Assembly (NCBI RefSeq): GCF_004330295.1
Contig: NZ_SJOJ01000020.1
Location: 39,082-103,081 of the forward strand
Source: Rahnella victoriana
GTDB taxonomy: Bacteria > Pseudomonadota > Gammaproteobacteria > Enterobacterales > Enterobacteriaceae
Length of the DNA stretch: 64,000 bases
Direction of reading: 5' to 3'
The notes beneath the pieces were generated by a model. The model saw nothing but the letters and a program-made list of their open reading frames with translations. It searched no databases and was not told the DNA's origin. Below are positions 31,414-41,944 of the stretch, piece after piece (position 1 is the first letter of the stretch; every line of letters starts with the position of its first letter). A program made the translations under genes and the position numbers.

Positions 31414-32485
31414 CAGTTTCCCTTCTGTGAAGATTTTCCTGAACGCGCTGATAGCGGCCCAGATTAATAGTGATTATTTCAGTGTTATTTTGCATTGCAG
31501 GTGATGTTTTTAGCCTGCGCATAACAGCGGTTCTACCCAGGAGCACACCGGATTTTGCCGGCTGGCAGGAGAGACGCGCATCGGGCAGCAGCGCGCGTGA
31601 GACTGACAGTTGCAAACGAACATGCAGTCGCGAGCCCAGATATACCTGCAGTAACGCCAGCAAATCGGTATATAACTGACCGTCTGGCAACCATTCCCGG
31701 GCTTCGTCCGGATTGGCCGTTTTCAGTTGCAAGAGAACCTGACAGTTCACATCTACGGTATGGCTGCCCATCACCGGGCTGCTTCCCATATTGATGGGAT
31801 GGCGTGCGCTCATGGTCAGCCGTTTACGCAAAGGTATACGACAACGGTCATGTGCTATCACAAAAGCTTCGGTATCAGGCGCAAGTAACTGAACCAGTGC
31901 AATCATCCCCTCGCTGGTTCGCGTGGGCAAACGCATCATGCTCGTCAGTGCCAGAAAACGGGACACTGGCGTGGCGATATTTTCAGCGCATCCGGCAATC
32001 CCGAGACCACACAGGCTCAAAAGATATTGTGATGTCTTATCCTTTCCACCTGGCGTAAAGGTTGCCGGATAAGAATATTTGCGCCAGATCCGGTAGTACT
32101 GGGTCGTCAGCCGGTGATTAAAAATATCCAGGAATTCGCTGACCGCCTCGTAGCCATCGCGCCGCTGGGTAATGTCGTCGATGTAAGCCGTAGGGAGCGG
32201 CGATTCCACACCGTACAGCCCCATAAACGTCGTGCGGATGGTCGGTGGAAGATGGGGATGTTCGGGCATCTCCACCCGTTTAAATTCGCTGGCCGGAAAA
32301 CCCATCCCCGGATGCGGACGAAAACGTACCGGATCGTGTCTGACTTGCCATTGACTGCCCAGCGGTGGCGCTTCAGGCTGGCTTTGTTCAAGTAACTGGC
32401 AGAAACGATAAAACTGGGTGTAAGGGAGTTTGTCGTGGAGCTGTGCGACTAGCCGGGCAGACGCTGATTGTGATTCTCTTTCCAT
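31388..32485 (-). CDS. tssG: TssG, T6SS baseplate protein
   Basis: About 365 residues. Family features are YTQFYRFCQLLEQS, VRFRPHPGMGFPASEF, TTFMGLYGVESPLPTAYID and FLDIFNHRLTTQYYRIW. It is paired with TssF in the baseplate. I chose the ATG at 32485, 9 bp after GGGAA; an ATG at 32494 is also open. The gene overlaps tssF by about 37 bp. Confidence 0.92.
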   Translation of the reverse strand: MERESQSASARLVAQLHDKLPYTQFYRFCQLLEQSQPEAPPLGSQWQVRHDPVRFRPHPGMGFPASEFKRVEMPEHPHLPPTIRTTFMGLYGVESPLPTAYIDDITQRRDGYEAVSEFLDIFNHRLTTQYYRIWRKYSYPATFTPGGKDKTSQYLLSLCGLGIAGCAENIATPVSRFLALTSMMRLPTRTSEGMIALVQLLAPDTEAFVIAHDRCRIPLRKRLTMSARHPINMGSSPVMGSHTVDVNCQVLLQLKTANPDEAREWLPDGQLYTDLLALLQVYLGSRLHVRLQLSVSRALLPDARLSCQPAKSGVLLGRTAVMRRLKTSPAMQNNTEIITINLGRYQRVQENLHRRETDEYGDYRW

Positions 32486-34212
32486 CGGATACATTTCCCG
32501 GCAGGCTGAACAATAAGGGTGAGCTGATTAAATAAGTGGATATCGGCGTAAAGTGCAAAAAAGCGATTGAGCATTTCGCCGAACAAATGGATATCACCTT
32601 CGCCGGTAAAGCCGTTGCTATCCAATGTCACTTCAATGTCGATACCTCGCAGCAAAAAGCCTTTTTCAAAACGTTGGATCTGGTGGTGTTCAACACGTTG
32701 AATGGCATCAAGGCGACGATTATTCAGCTCATCACGCTGCCAGTTGTAAAGCTCCAGTGTTCCGCGTAATACCTCCGCGCTGCTCATCAGATTGAGATAA
32801 CTGGAACCCAGATGGCTAAGTACCCGCCACTGAAAATGGTCTTCCGCTGGCGGATAAGACGGCAGGGTCGGTTTACAGAGATTGCGTACGTCTATTTTTG
32901 TCTGTAGTACTGCTTCACACCGGTCAAGCAGGGTACTTTGTAACGCTTTTCGAGGCAGTTGACCGTTAGTGCCGGTTATTTTCAGGGATACAGCTTCGCG
33001 GGTAAACTCGCGATCAACTTCCCACTGCTGGCCCCCAAGGATCAACCAGGTATCATGCAGCCCGGCCACGCCCCGTTTTACACGGGTGTGATAATAACGT
33101 TCCGGCGCATGTCGTCTTTGCATTCCACCACGATGGCGGAAACTGGTGAAGGGAACATAAGTGGCGTCATCAGTTCGTTGCGAGCCTGTCACCGAATCAA
33201 CGGAGTAGATTTCAGTATGTCCGTCCTGCAAACGACGCGGACGCAGCAGATATTCATTTTCCAGGCCATTGACCACCAGCGGATCGGCTTCCAGCGTGAA
33301 CAGATTGATCACCGGCACACAGTGCAGTGCTATGGCATCATCAGTCACTGGCAGATCACTTTGCCACTGGCTGTTCATCACGACCTCAATATCAAAGTAT
33401 GAAATTTTCGGCGGTAACGTCACCTTTTCCAGCCCGTTCAGATGCACGAACATAAATTTTTCGCGGAAAGTGAAATATTCCAGTAACAACTGATAGCCGC
33501 TGAACGCACTTTCGCCTTTTGGCCACAGCAAATCTTCATCCGCAAACCCGCCCGGCGAGAACCAGCCATCCAGTTTGATGCGGTCAGCCTGGTTTGGAAG
33601 GCGTAGATAAAGTGCAGCCTGACGGCGGGTAAGAGCCAGATGCAGCGCACTGCTGACCGGTGCTTCTCCTGCCAGATAAAAACACAGACGACGCAAATCG
33701 ACCTGCGACCAGTCAGTCTGTGGGCTGCATGACAGACGCAGGCGCAACACCGAACGCCCATCCGGTTCGGCCGCCATCACCACTTTTGAAACGGCCAGCG
33801 GGTTAAGGGTCATGTTGCGCGTGGTGCGATACTGACAGACGGTATTTTTAGGGCCGACAGGGCGGGAATAGATTTCCATTCCCGTGGGCACAGTTTCGGC
33901 TATCTTCATCGACGGCACATCCGGACAGAGCGACACAATGGAAAGCGACGGAATGGTGCGCAGATAATGCGGCCATAACATGCTCACCAGTCCTTCGGTG
34001 AATTCCGGCAGGTCGTCGTCAATCTTTTCGCGCAGCCGTCCCATGGAGAAGGCGAAGCCTTCAAAAAGACGCTCAACGTAAGGGTCAGGCGTGCCGGGTT
34101 TATCCAAATCGAGCATCGCGGCGCGATCAGGATGAGCTTGTGCAAACTCTTTCGCCGCATCGCGCAAATAGCGCAGCTCGGCATCGTAATAACGCAGGGT
34201 TTGGTCTTTCAT
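32449..34212 (-). CDS. tssF: TssF, T6SS baseplate protein
   Basis: 587 residues. It opens with YYDAELRYLRDAAKEFAQAHP and PDPYVERLFEGFAFSMGRLREKIDD, the strong N-terminal signature of TssF (VasA/ImpG). It starts after a 181-bp gap from the Sel1-lipoprotein array, so it is re-entering the structural cluster after island 1. There is no promoter that I can define; transcription through the island is likely. Confidence 0.95.
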   Translation of the reverse strand: MKDQTLRYYDAELRYLRDAAKEFAQAHPDRAAMLDLDKPGTPDPYVERLFEGFAFSMGRLREKIDDDLPEFTEGLVSMLWPHYLRTIPSLSIVSLCPDVPSMKIAETVPTGMEIYSRPVGPKNTVCQYRTTRNMTLNPLAVSKVVMAAEPDGRSVLRLRLSCSPQTDWSQVDLRRLCFYLAGEAPVSSALHLALTRRQAALYLRLPNQADRIKLDGWFSPGGFADEDLLWPKGESAFSGYQLLLEYFTFREKFMFVHLNGLEKVTLPPKISYFDIEVVMNSQWQSDLPVTDDAIALHCVPVINLFTLEADPLVVNGLENEYLLRPRRLQDGHTEIYSVDSVTGSQRTDDATYVPFTSFRHRGGMQRRHAPERYYHTRVKRGVAGLHDTWLILGGQQWEVDREFTREAVSLKITGTNGQLPRKALQSTLLDRCEAVLQTKIDVRNLCKPTLPSYPPAEDHFQWRVLSHLGSSYLNLMSSAEVLRGTLELYNWQRDELNNRRLDAIQRVEHHQIQRFEKGFLLRGIDIEVTLDSNGFTGEGDIHLFGEMLNRFFALYADIHLFNQLTLIVQPAGKCIRWKENHNQRLPG

Positions 34213-34336
34213 TAAAATATAAATCCTTGAGGAATTTATTTGTTATATCTGAAAATGGGTTGTTTTTTATCGTCACTTAAATAGGTTGTTTTACTGAGGT
34301 GATAAATTGCCATCACTTTATTTATTTTCAAACTCC

Positions 34337-34393
34337 TCATTCCTGTAATTAATCCTTGGTTTACTGCTCTGAATCGCTGATTACTGCATGAGA
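34337..34393. repeat. Sel1-array spacer repeat, copy 1
   Basis: A segment containing CCTGTAATTAATCCTTGG and TTTACTGCTCTGAA and leading into the Sel1 gene stop. Near-identical copies occur at 37674-37731, 39059-39132 and 40597-40660, each directly after the 3' end, or before the 5' end, of a Sel1 lipoprotein gene. It is the join left by tandem duplication of these genes. Confidence 0.85.
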
Positions 34394-35677
34394 TTACGCT
34401 TCACCTACAAAGCGCCAGTCAACGTGCTGGTCCTGATGGAACAGTTTGTCGCTGAGCGGCCAGGGGCGTGAGCGACAAATCTCTACCCGGTCGGTGGGCA
34501 TAATGTCGCCCTCTCTGAACGCGATGATGGCGTTCTGGCTGAGTCCTTCACGCGGCAGCCATGCAATCTGCCAGTAACCGCTTTTCGGGCAAGGTTCACC
34601 GGTTTTACACAGCAGATTTACTGAGGCACTTTTATCAAAATCCGGGGAAGTCGGCAGTGGCCTGCCGGTTTCCGGGTTGAGCTGTTTGTCTTTCGCCAGC
34701 TTTTCTATCAGGGCTTCGCTGGGTTTGGCCGGCGGAATGTTCGCTTTGCGATCTTCCAGCCATTTTAGCTTGCCATCCCAGGCGGGGAGTGGCGCTGGTG
34801 GGAGAGGGACGATATCGTTGATTTCAGGGACGGTGGGGCTGGCATAGGAGTAGTCGGATAGTATTTTCCAGATTGCTTCATATCGTCTGGCGCGCTCAGG
34901 GTCTTTAGGCAAGGCTAGGTAATCAAGTTTATTAGAAGGTTCAGGGCCATTGAATCCACTTTCTAAAAAGCTGGCAGATGTTGAATCACCAGCCTTCACC
35001 CCTAGCTGGAATGCCTTGACAGCCTCTCGATATAGATCTTTTACTGCCAGTGCATTACCTAGGTCATTAGCCGCTCCACCATCTCCCTGTTCCGCGGCAC
35101 AATGAAGCATTTGTCTGGATACATCCGGTGCCATTTGGGCTGGAGATAATTTGTCACCAACATAAGCTTGAGCCTGTGGATTCCCCTCATCGGCAGCTTT
35201 GCGGTAGTAACGCAGAGCCAGTTCCAGATCCTGCTTTAAACCGGCTGTGCCGTTCTGCAAATAGATGGCGATAAAATAGTAACCACTGGCAATTTTAGCG
35301 TTTATCAACCGCTGGCTAAGGCGAAAACGCTCATCTGCTGAGAGAGAAAACTGCCCACGGATCGAACCATTCTGCAAGTTAATATTGGCTTTAAAATGAC
35401 CATTTTCAGCTGCAATGCGATATAAACGTTCAGTTTCAGCATCTACAGTTTTATCTTGCTTTAGGAGATTATTTTTTTGTAACCAACGGGCGTATTTAAA
35501 CAATATATCGGATTCAGCGGGAGCGTCGGGGATAGCTTCATGTTTGCAGGTAAAGGCCAGTTTGGCATTAACGTTAGTGAGTGGATCCATAGCAAAATCC
35601 TTTTTTACAGAAGTCGTGGTTTTACCGCCGTCACAGGCCGTCAGAAGAAGACAAGATAACAATAATAATCTGCGCAT
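34394..35677 (-). CDS. Sel1-type lipoprotein A, probable Tle5 immunity protein
   Basis: 427 residues. It has a lipoprotein signal (lipobox LTAC, Cys15), then Sel1/TPR-like helical repeats (KYARWLQKNN, YRIAAENGHFKANINLQNG, LALRYYRKAADEGNPQAQAYVG), a proline-rich linker and a C-terminal domain with LLCKTGEPCPKSG. Immunity proteins of PldA/PldB-type Tle5 effectors are Sel1-repeat periplasmic proteins, and this one starts on the stop of pld1 (TAATG). I infer it neutralises that enzyme in the periplasm. Its first 110 and last 150 residues are almost the same as lipoproteins B and C; the middle differs. Confidence 0.8.
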   Translation of the reverse strand: MRRLLLLSCLLLTACDGGKTTTSVKKDFAMDPLTNVNAKLAFTCKHEAIPDAPAESDILFKYARWLQKNNLLKQDKTVDAETERLYRIAAENGHFKANINLQNGSIRGQFSLSADERFRLSQRLINAKIASGYYFIAIYLQNGTAGLKQDLELALRYYRKAADEGNPQAQAYVGDKLSPAQMAPDVSRQMLHCAAEQGDGGAANDLGNALAVKDLYREAVKAFQLGVKAGDSTSASFLESGFNGPEPSNKLDYLALPKDPERARRYEAIWKILSDYSYASPTVPEINDIVPLPPAPLPAWDGKLKWLEDRKANIPPAKPSEALIEKLAKDKQLNPETGRPLPTSPDFDKSASVNLLCKTGEPCPKSGYWQIAWLPREGLSQNAIIAFREGDIMPTDRVEICRSRPWPLSDKLFHQDQHVDWRFVGEA

Positions 35678-37554
35678 TAGTCCAGATCCTTTAGAGTAGA
35701 CTCGTTGTAGCGAAACTTTATCAATGGCGCTGCAGGATTATCTATCCCTGTATCCTGAAGTTTTTTATTTCTATCAAGAAGTTTTTCCCAAGCTTCAAAT
35801 GCCTTCTCAGGATCATCCTGCGCACCTTGCTTATTTGTATGAAGGTTCCACAATCGCCTGCGCAAGTCTTGCGTCACGCTGGCCCAATCGTGGGCAATAT
35901 TCATTTCGCTGTCGACCATCATACTGCGAGTGTTGATATTGGCTGAACCATGCGTGGTAAATACGTCGTTAATGATCATTAGTTTGGAGTGGATATAAAC
36001 TGGCATCCAGTTGTTCGCCGGAGAATCCTTCGCGACCAGTGAGCAAATGTGAATCTTTAGACCAGGGGGATCTACTGGTAAAATTTGGCTGTCTTTAATT
36101 TCTTTAACTTTTTCGTTGTATTCAGCCTGTTTCTTGAGCATGTCCTGAATATATTTATTCGTGTCAGTTGGATAATCGCTGCCTCCACCCATATGTTGTT
36201 TAATTTGCTCAATTTGCAGCTGTTTAGTCACTTCGGGAATGGTATCTGCCCGTCCAAGACTTTCCAGCATGCGTTGGGTATTCACCGTGCCAGCACCAAT
36301 ACCCTGGTCAGTAACATTGGTGACAACGAATAGGTGTAATGAACCGTGTTCACCGGGATCCCTGCCCCCTTTGCTTTGAACTTCTGCTGCTTTTTTGATG
36401 GCCTCTGCCAATGGCGGCCAGCGAAAATATTGGTTCTCTATATATATAAACTGCGTCGCATTATTAACTGTTTTTAAATAGAGTTTTTCTATATCTCGTT
36501 TTCCTTCCTGCGCCTGAGTGCGCAATAGTTGCGCCATGATCGGAGTGCCAAATTCTGAACGCTGTTGAAGCTTTTTAGCGACTTCTCTGGCATTACGCAT
36601 AAGGAGTAAATCTTGTCCCGTTTCCCTCTGCCACGCTGTAGCAAAGTTTTTATGCAAATGCTCCAGAATTGGCCCGGTCACCTGACTGGATATATCTTGT
36701 CTTGGCAAATCTCCGCGTGGTCCTGTGTTAGGTGCAACTTTATCTTTGGCAAGACGATTCATAGAAGAGTGGGAGTCCGTGTCCCAATATTCGTCAAGCA
36801 TGTTATGACCCATTACGAAACCGATGGCATGCTCAGGTAATTCATAGTCAACCAGCACAGTTTTTTGATGGTGAGTGACAGTGCCTGCCATTGTCAGCAC
36901 TGTGTCAGTGCTTAGATTCTTATCAATGCTTTGATATGTTGATCTGTAGGCCAGTTCTGCACGATCTTTCAGGTTGAATCCACGACTAGCGAATACCGGA
37001 GTTTCGGTAAGAATTAAGTTAATACTGTCTTTATCATGCTTAACTTTAGTAAAGCCAACATTCATCCCCGCGGCACTTACCGCTTGTAGTTTGCTCTCGT
37101 ATGAGTGTTGTCTAAACCATTCGCCATCATAAGCGTATTGTTCCTCAATTGAGGTTTGTCCTGCTCTTGCCTTAATGCTGACAGGACCTTTATTAGGTAA
37201 ATTCGCTTCGCCAGCAACTCCAGCTGAATTAAAAGGCATTTCCCAGCCAAGGATACGTACCTGCACCTTATTTTTAAGTGCTATTTCGTTAAGTAACTCA
37301 CCAATGCAGGGTGCCTGACCATCCCGAATAAAGTACATAGAAGGCTGAAAACCCCAGCAGATAATATCGACTGTTTTCTTCGCATTGGCGATGGCTTCAT
37401 GCACTGCGCGGAAAGCTTCTTCACCATTAACCAGGGGTTTATAGGTCGCGAGAGCAGGAGGATATTCAGTGCCTTCCACAAACCATGGCGGAATGACAGT
37501 GCACTGATTGGTATCAACAACAGAAAGGGGAGAAACAATATCATTTTGACTCAT
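35677..37554 (-). CDS. Tle5-type phospholipase D T6SS effector (copy 1)
   Basis: 625 residues of the PLD superfamily with two HKD motifs: HHQKTVLVD (H229, K231, D236) and IHSKLMIIND (H522, K524; the canonical Asp position is Asn529, followed by Asp530). After the second motif comes THGSANINTRSM, the GS/N signature. Such enzymes hydrolyse membrane phospholipids after T6SS delivery. The first 75 residues are almost identical to the second copy at 41944-43767, so this part probably docks on VgrG. Directly upstream is a relic of a vgrG 3' end instead of a vgrG. Confidence 0.9.
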   Translation of the reverse strand: MSQNDIVSPLSVVDTNQCTVIPPWFVEGTEYPPALATYKPLVNGEEAFRAVHEAIANAKKTVDIICWGFQPSMYFIRDGQAPCIGELLNEIALKNKVQVRILGWEMPFNSAGVAGEANLPNKGPVSIKARAGQTSIEEQYAYDGEWFRQHSYESKLQAVSAAGMNVGFTKVKHDKDSINLILTETPVFASRGFNLKDRAELAYRSTYQSIDKNLSTDTVLTMAGTVTHHQKTVLVDYELPEHAIGFVMGHNMLDEYWDTDSHSSMNRLAKDKVAPNTGPRGDLPRQDISSQVTGPILEHLHKNFATAWQRETGQDLLLMRNAREVAKKLQQRSEFGTPIMAQLLRTQAQEGKRDIEKLYLKTVNNATQFIYIENQYFRWPPLAEAIKKAAEVQSKGGRDPGEHGSLHLFVVTNVTDQGIGAGTVNTQRMLESLGRADTIPEVTKQLQIEQIKQHMGGGSDYPTDTNKYIQDMLKKQAEYNEKVKEIKDSQILPVDPPGLKIHICSLVAKDSPANNWMPVYIHSKLMIINDVFTTHGSANINTRSMMVDSEMNIAHDWASVTQDLRRRLWNLHTNKQGAQDDPEKAFEAWEKLLDRNKKLQDTGIDNPAAPLIKFRYNESTLKDLD

Positions 37555-37678
37555 CAGTACTCTTCCTTATCACTGGCGCCATCCAGGAGTTCTTTATAAA
37601 GATTGCGGTGCTCAGTGTGTGAGGCTGGGGCAGTCGTGGATACCCATACCCTTTAATGCGTGAAGTCATTATGTTCAT
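37555..37678 (-). pseudogene. Fused relic: Sel1 gene 5' end joined to vgrG 3' end
   Basis: Positions 37555-37631 match the last 78 bp of vgrG1 (43768-43845; both encode the tail around NLYKELLDGASDK). Positions 37632-37678 match the start of the truncated Sel1 gene D (40545-40604). The junction is at about 37631. A 45-codon chimeric frame (MNIMTSRIKGYGYPRL, then out-of-frame vgrG sequence) runs across it and into pld1. This is direct evidence that the pld-sel1 block was copied from behind vgrG1. Confidence 0.9.
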
Positions 37679-37731
37679 CCCTGTAATTAATCCTTGGTTT
37701 ACTGCTCTGAACCGCTGATTGCTGCGTGAGA
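37674..37731. repeat. Sel1-array spacer repeat, copy 2
   Basis: Same spacer as at 34337 with TTCATCCCTGTAATTAATCC and GCTCTGAACCGCTGATTG. It lies between Sel1 gene B and the fused relic upstream of pld1. Confidence 0.85.
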
Positions 37732-39057
37732 TTACGCTTCACCCACAAAGCGCCAGTCAACGTGCTGGTCCTGATGGAACAGTTTGTCGCTGAGCGGCCA
37801 GGGGCGTGAGCGACAAATCTCTACCCGGTCGGTGGGCATAATGTCGCCCTCTCTGAACGCGATGATGGCGTTCTGGCTGAGTCCTTCACGCGGCAGCCAT
37901 GCAATCTGCCAGTAACCGCTTTTCGGGCAAGGTTCACCGGTTTTACACAGCAGATTTAATGAGGCGCTTTTATCAAAATCCGGTGAAGTCGGCAGTGGCC
38001 TGCCGGTTTCCGGGTTGAGCTGTTTGTCTTTCGCCAGCTTTTCTATCAGGGATTCGCTGGGTTTGGCCGGCGGAATGTTCGCTTTGCGATCTTCCACCCA
38101 TTTTATCTTGCCATCCCAGGCAGGAAGAGGGGTCGGTGGAAGAGGGACGATGTCGTTGATTTCAGGAACGGTGGGGTGGGCGTAGGAATAGCGGCTCAGT
38201 ATATCGCTTATTATTTCATAACGCCTGGCGCGCTCTGAGTCTTTTTGCTGGCCTAAATAGTAAAGCTTGTCTTTAGAATCAGGTCCACTGAACCCATGTT
38301 GTAACGAGTAAGCAGATATATCATCGCCTGCTGCAACGCCTAGCTGGAAAACATTAATGGCTTCATTATAATTGCCACGGTTTTTCAAGTTAATCCCTAA
38401 GGCTTTTGCTGCCTCACCCTCACCCTCACCTTGCTCCGCAGCACAGCGGAACATCTGTCGGGAAATATCTGGTGCCACATCTATTGGGGCCAATTTATCG
38501 CCGAGATACGCCTGAGCTTGGGGGTTACCTTCATCTGCTGCTTTACGGTAATAACGCAATGCCATCTCGGTATCCTGCCGCAATCCCGCAGCCCCGTTAT
38601 CCAGATAAATGGCGATAAAGTAGTAGCCTGTTGCCACTTTCGCGTCAATGAGGTTCTGGCTCATACGAATCTGTTCCGCATTGCTGATATCAAACTGCCC
38701 GCGCATTGCACCGTTTTGTAGGTTTATGTTGGCTTTAAAGTGGCCGTTCTCAGCAGCAATACGGTACAGCCGTTCGGTTTGCGCTTCTACAGCTTTGTCT
38801 TCTTTAAGCTGGTTATTTTTTTGCAGCCAGCGGGCATATTTAAATAGCACATCACTATCGGCAGAACTTGCAGGAATGGTTTCATGCTTGCAGGTAAAGG
38901 CCAGATTAGCATTGATGCCGGAAAGCGGATTCAGAGCAGGCTCTTTGCTCGAGACGGACTGAATGCTGCTCTGGTCGCAGGCGGCCAGCAACAGGCAAGA
39001 GAGCAACGCCCAGCGGCGAAACTTCGGATTTACATTACCTTTAATACATCGAACCAT
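37732..39057 (-). CDS. Sel1-type lipoprotein B, probable (orphan) Tle5 immunity protein
   Basis: About 441 residues, with the same plan as lipoprotein A: lipobox LAAC, Sel1-type repeats, proline linker and a C-terminal domain nearly identical to A and C. The middle (about 190-290) has its own sequence, including GEGEGEAAKALGINLKN. It is not directly behind an effector; it follows two DUF6392-like genes. I take it as an orphan immunity protein against a related enzyme of other strains. I chose the ATG at 39057, 9 bp after AGGG; an ATG at 39066 is also in frame. Confidence 0.78.
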   Translation of the reverse strand: MVRCIKGNVNPKFRRWALLSCLLLAACDQSSIQSVSSKEPALNPLSGINANLAFTCKHETIPASSADSDVLFKYARWLQKNNQLKEDKAVEAQTERLYRIAAENGHFKANINLQNGAMRGQFDISNAEQIRMSQNLIDAKVATGYYFIAIYLDNGAAGLRQDTEMALRYYRKAADEGNPQAQAYLGDKLAPIDVAPDISRQMFRCAAEQGEGEGEAAKALGINLKNRGNYNEAINVFQLGVAAGDDISAYSLQHGFSGPDSKDKLYYLGQQKDSERARRYEIISDILSRYSYAHPTVPEINDIVPLPPTPLPAWDGKIKWVEDRKANIPPAKPSESLIEKLAKDKQLNPETGRPLPTSPDFDKSASLNLLCKTGEPCPKSGYWQIAWLPREGLSQNAIIAFREGDIMPTDRVEICRSRPWPLSDKLFHQDQHVDWRFVGEA

Positions 39058-39058
39058 G

Positions 39059-39132
39059 ATGTTCATCCCTGTTATTAATCCTTGGGTTTACTGCTCTGAA
39101 TCGCTGATTACTGCGTGAGATTACGCTTCACT
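39059..39132. repeat. Sel1-array spacer repeat, copy 3
   Basis: Same spacer, here running from the Sel1-B start to a former Sel1 3' end (GAGATTACGCTTCACT). It then breaks off into the DUF6392-like sequence. It shows that a Sel1 gene once stood here and was replaced by the two DUF6392 genes. Confidence 0.85.
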
Positions 39133-39161
39133 TCTCTTTACTAGTATTTCAATATCAATAT

Positions 39162-40177
<1,016 letters not shown>

Positions 40178-40205
40178 TTAATATAATCCCACTTGTCGAT
40201 TTAGT

Positions 40206-40604
40206 TCATGTAACATCTGCTGAGAGAGAAAACTGCCCACGAATCGAACCATTCTGCAAGTTAATATTTGCTTTAAAATGACCATTTTCAGCTGCAATGC
40301 GATATAAATGTTCAGTTTCAGCATCTACAGTTTTGTCTTGTTTCAGCAGATTATTTTTCTGCAACCAACGGGCGTATTTAAACAATATATTGGTATCGGC
40401 AGAGGATTCCGGGATAACTTCGTGCCTGCAGGTAAAGGCCAAATTAGCATTGATGTCGGAAAGCGGATTCAGAGCAGGTTCTTTACTCACGGTGTTCTGA
40501 ATGCTGCTCTGATCGCAGGCGGTCATTAACAGGCAGGAAAGTATTACCAGATGGGACAGTCGTGGATACCCGTACCTTTTAATGCGTGGAGTCATTATGT
40601 TCAT
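40206..40604 (-). pseudogene. Truncated Sel1-type lipoprotein D
   Basis: 132 codons: lipoprotein signal (lipobox LMTAC) and the first repeats, then it stops after GQFSLSAD with two foreign codons (VT, stop). Up to that point it matches lipoprotein A closely, including NLQNGSIRGQFSLSAD. The remaining 290 residues are missing and the DUF6392 pair begins just beyond, so insertion or recombination cut the gene here. A short exported peptide might still be made. Confidence 0.85.
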
Positions 40605-40660
40605 CCCTGTTATTCATCCGTGGTTTTTTACTGCTCTGAACCGCTGATTACTGTGTGAGA
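40597..40660. repeat. Sel1-array spacer repeat, copy 4
   Basis: Same spacer as the other three, with TTCATCCCTGTTATTCATCC and GCTCTGAACCGCTGATTACT. It lies between Sel1 gene C and the truncated gene D. Confidence 0.85.
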
Positions 40661-41944
40661 TTACACTTCACCCACAAAGCGCCAGTCAACGTGCTGGTCC
40701 TGATGGAACAGTTTGTCGCTGAGCGGCCAGGGGCGTGAGCGATAAAACTCTACCCGGTCGGTGGGCATAATGTCGCCCTCTCTGAACGCGATGATGGCGT
40801 TCTGGCTAAGTCCTTCACGCGGCAGCCAGGCAATCTGCCAGTAACCGCTTTTCGGGCAAGGTTCACCGGTTTTACACAGCAGATTTACAGAGGCACTTTT
40901 ATCAAAATCCGGTGAAGTTGGCAGTGGCCTGCCAGTTTCCGGGTTGAGCTGTTTGTCTTTCGCCAGCTTTTCTATCAGGGCTTCGCTGGGTTTGGCCGGC
41001 GGAATATTCGCTTTGCGATCTTCCAGCCATTTTAGCTTGCCATCCCAGGCAGGCAGCGGTGCCGGTGGGAGAGGGACGATATCGTTGATTTCCGGGACGG
41101 TAGGGCTGGCGTAGGAGTAGTCGGATAGTATTTTCCAGATTGCTTTATAACGGTGGGAACGCTCCATGTCTTTTGTTTGTCCCATATAGCCAAGCGTATT
41201 AGTTGATTGTGGTCCGAGGAATGCATCGCTTAACCAACTTGCAGATGTTTCATCTCCTGCTGCGATACCAAGTTGAAATGCACTAAGCGCATCTGGATAT
41301 AACCCATCAATTTTAAGATCGATTCCTAGTGCTTGTGCTGCCAAACCATTACCTTGCTCTGCTGCACATCTACGCATTTGTCTAGCAATTTCTGGAGCCA
41401 TTTTTTCTGGAGCAAGTTGTTTACCTACATATGCCTGTGCCTCAGGATTACCCTCATCAGCCGCTCTACGGTAGTAACGCAAAGCCATTTCTTGATTCTC
41501 CTCCAAACCAGCGGCACCATGTTGCAAGTATATGGCCATAAAGTAGTAACCACTGGCTACTTTAGCATCTAACAGTTGTTGACTGAGTCGTAAGCGTTCA
41601 GCCGCATTGAGTGCAAACTGTCCGCGAATTGCGCCATTTTGCAGGTTAATATTTGCTTTGTAATGACCACTTTCAGCAGCGATACGGTACAAACGTTCAG
41701 TTTCAGCATCTACAGTTTTGTCTTGTTTCAACAGATTATTTTTTTGCAACCAGCGGGCATATTTGAATAATATTTCAATATCAGCAGAAGCTTCGGGAAT
41801 GATTTCGTGTTTGCAGGTAAAGGCTAGATTGGCATCAATGTCGTTTAAATGGTTCATTGAAACATCCTTGTTAACAGAAATTGGGGTAGTGTTTTCGTCG
41901 CAACTGGCTAGCAGCAGGCAGCTTAATAATAACAATCGACGCAT
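40661..41944 (-). CDS. Sel1-type lipoprotein C, probable Tle5 immunity protein
   Basis: 427 residues, lipobox LASC, the Sel1 repeats (YYRRAADEGNPEAQAYVG) and the common C-terminal domain ending DQHVDWRFVGEV. The start shares one base with the pld2 stop (TGATG), the same coupling as A with pld1, so C is the likely cognate immunity protein of pld2. The middle (about 185-280) differs from A and B, suggesting that this part fits its own enzyme. Confidence 0.8.
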   Translation of the reverse strand: MRRLLLLSCLLLASCDENTTPISVNKDVSMNHLNDIDANLAFTCKHEIIPEASADIEILFKYARWLQKNNLLKQDKTVDAETERLYRIAAESGHYKANINLQNGAIRGQFALNAAERLRLSQQLLDAKVASGYYFMAIYLQHGAAGLEENQEMALRYYRRAADEGNPEAQAYVGKQLAPEKMAPEIARQMRRCAAEQGNGLAAQALGIDLKIDGLYPDALSAFQLGIAAGDETSASWLSDAFLGPQSTNTLGYMGQTKDMERSHRYKAIWKILSDYSYASPTVPEINDIVPLPPAPLPAWDGKLKWLEDRKANIPPAKPSEALIEKLAKDKQLNPETGRPLPTSPDFDKSASVNLLCKTGEPCPKSGYWQIAWLPREGLSQNAIIAFREGDIMPTDRVEFYRSRPWPLSDKLFHQDQHVDWRFVGEV

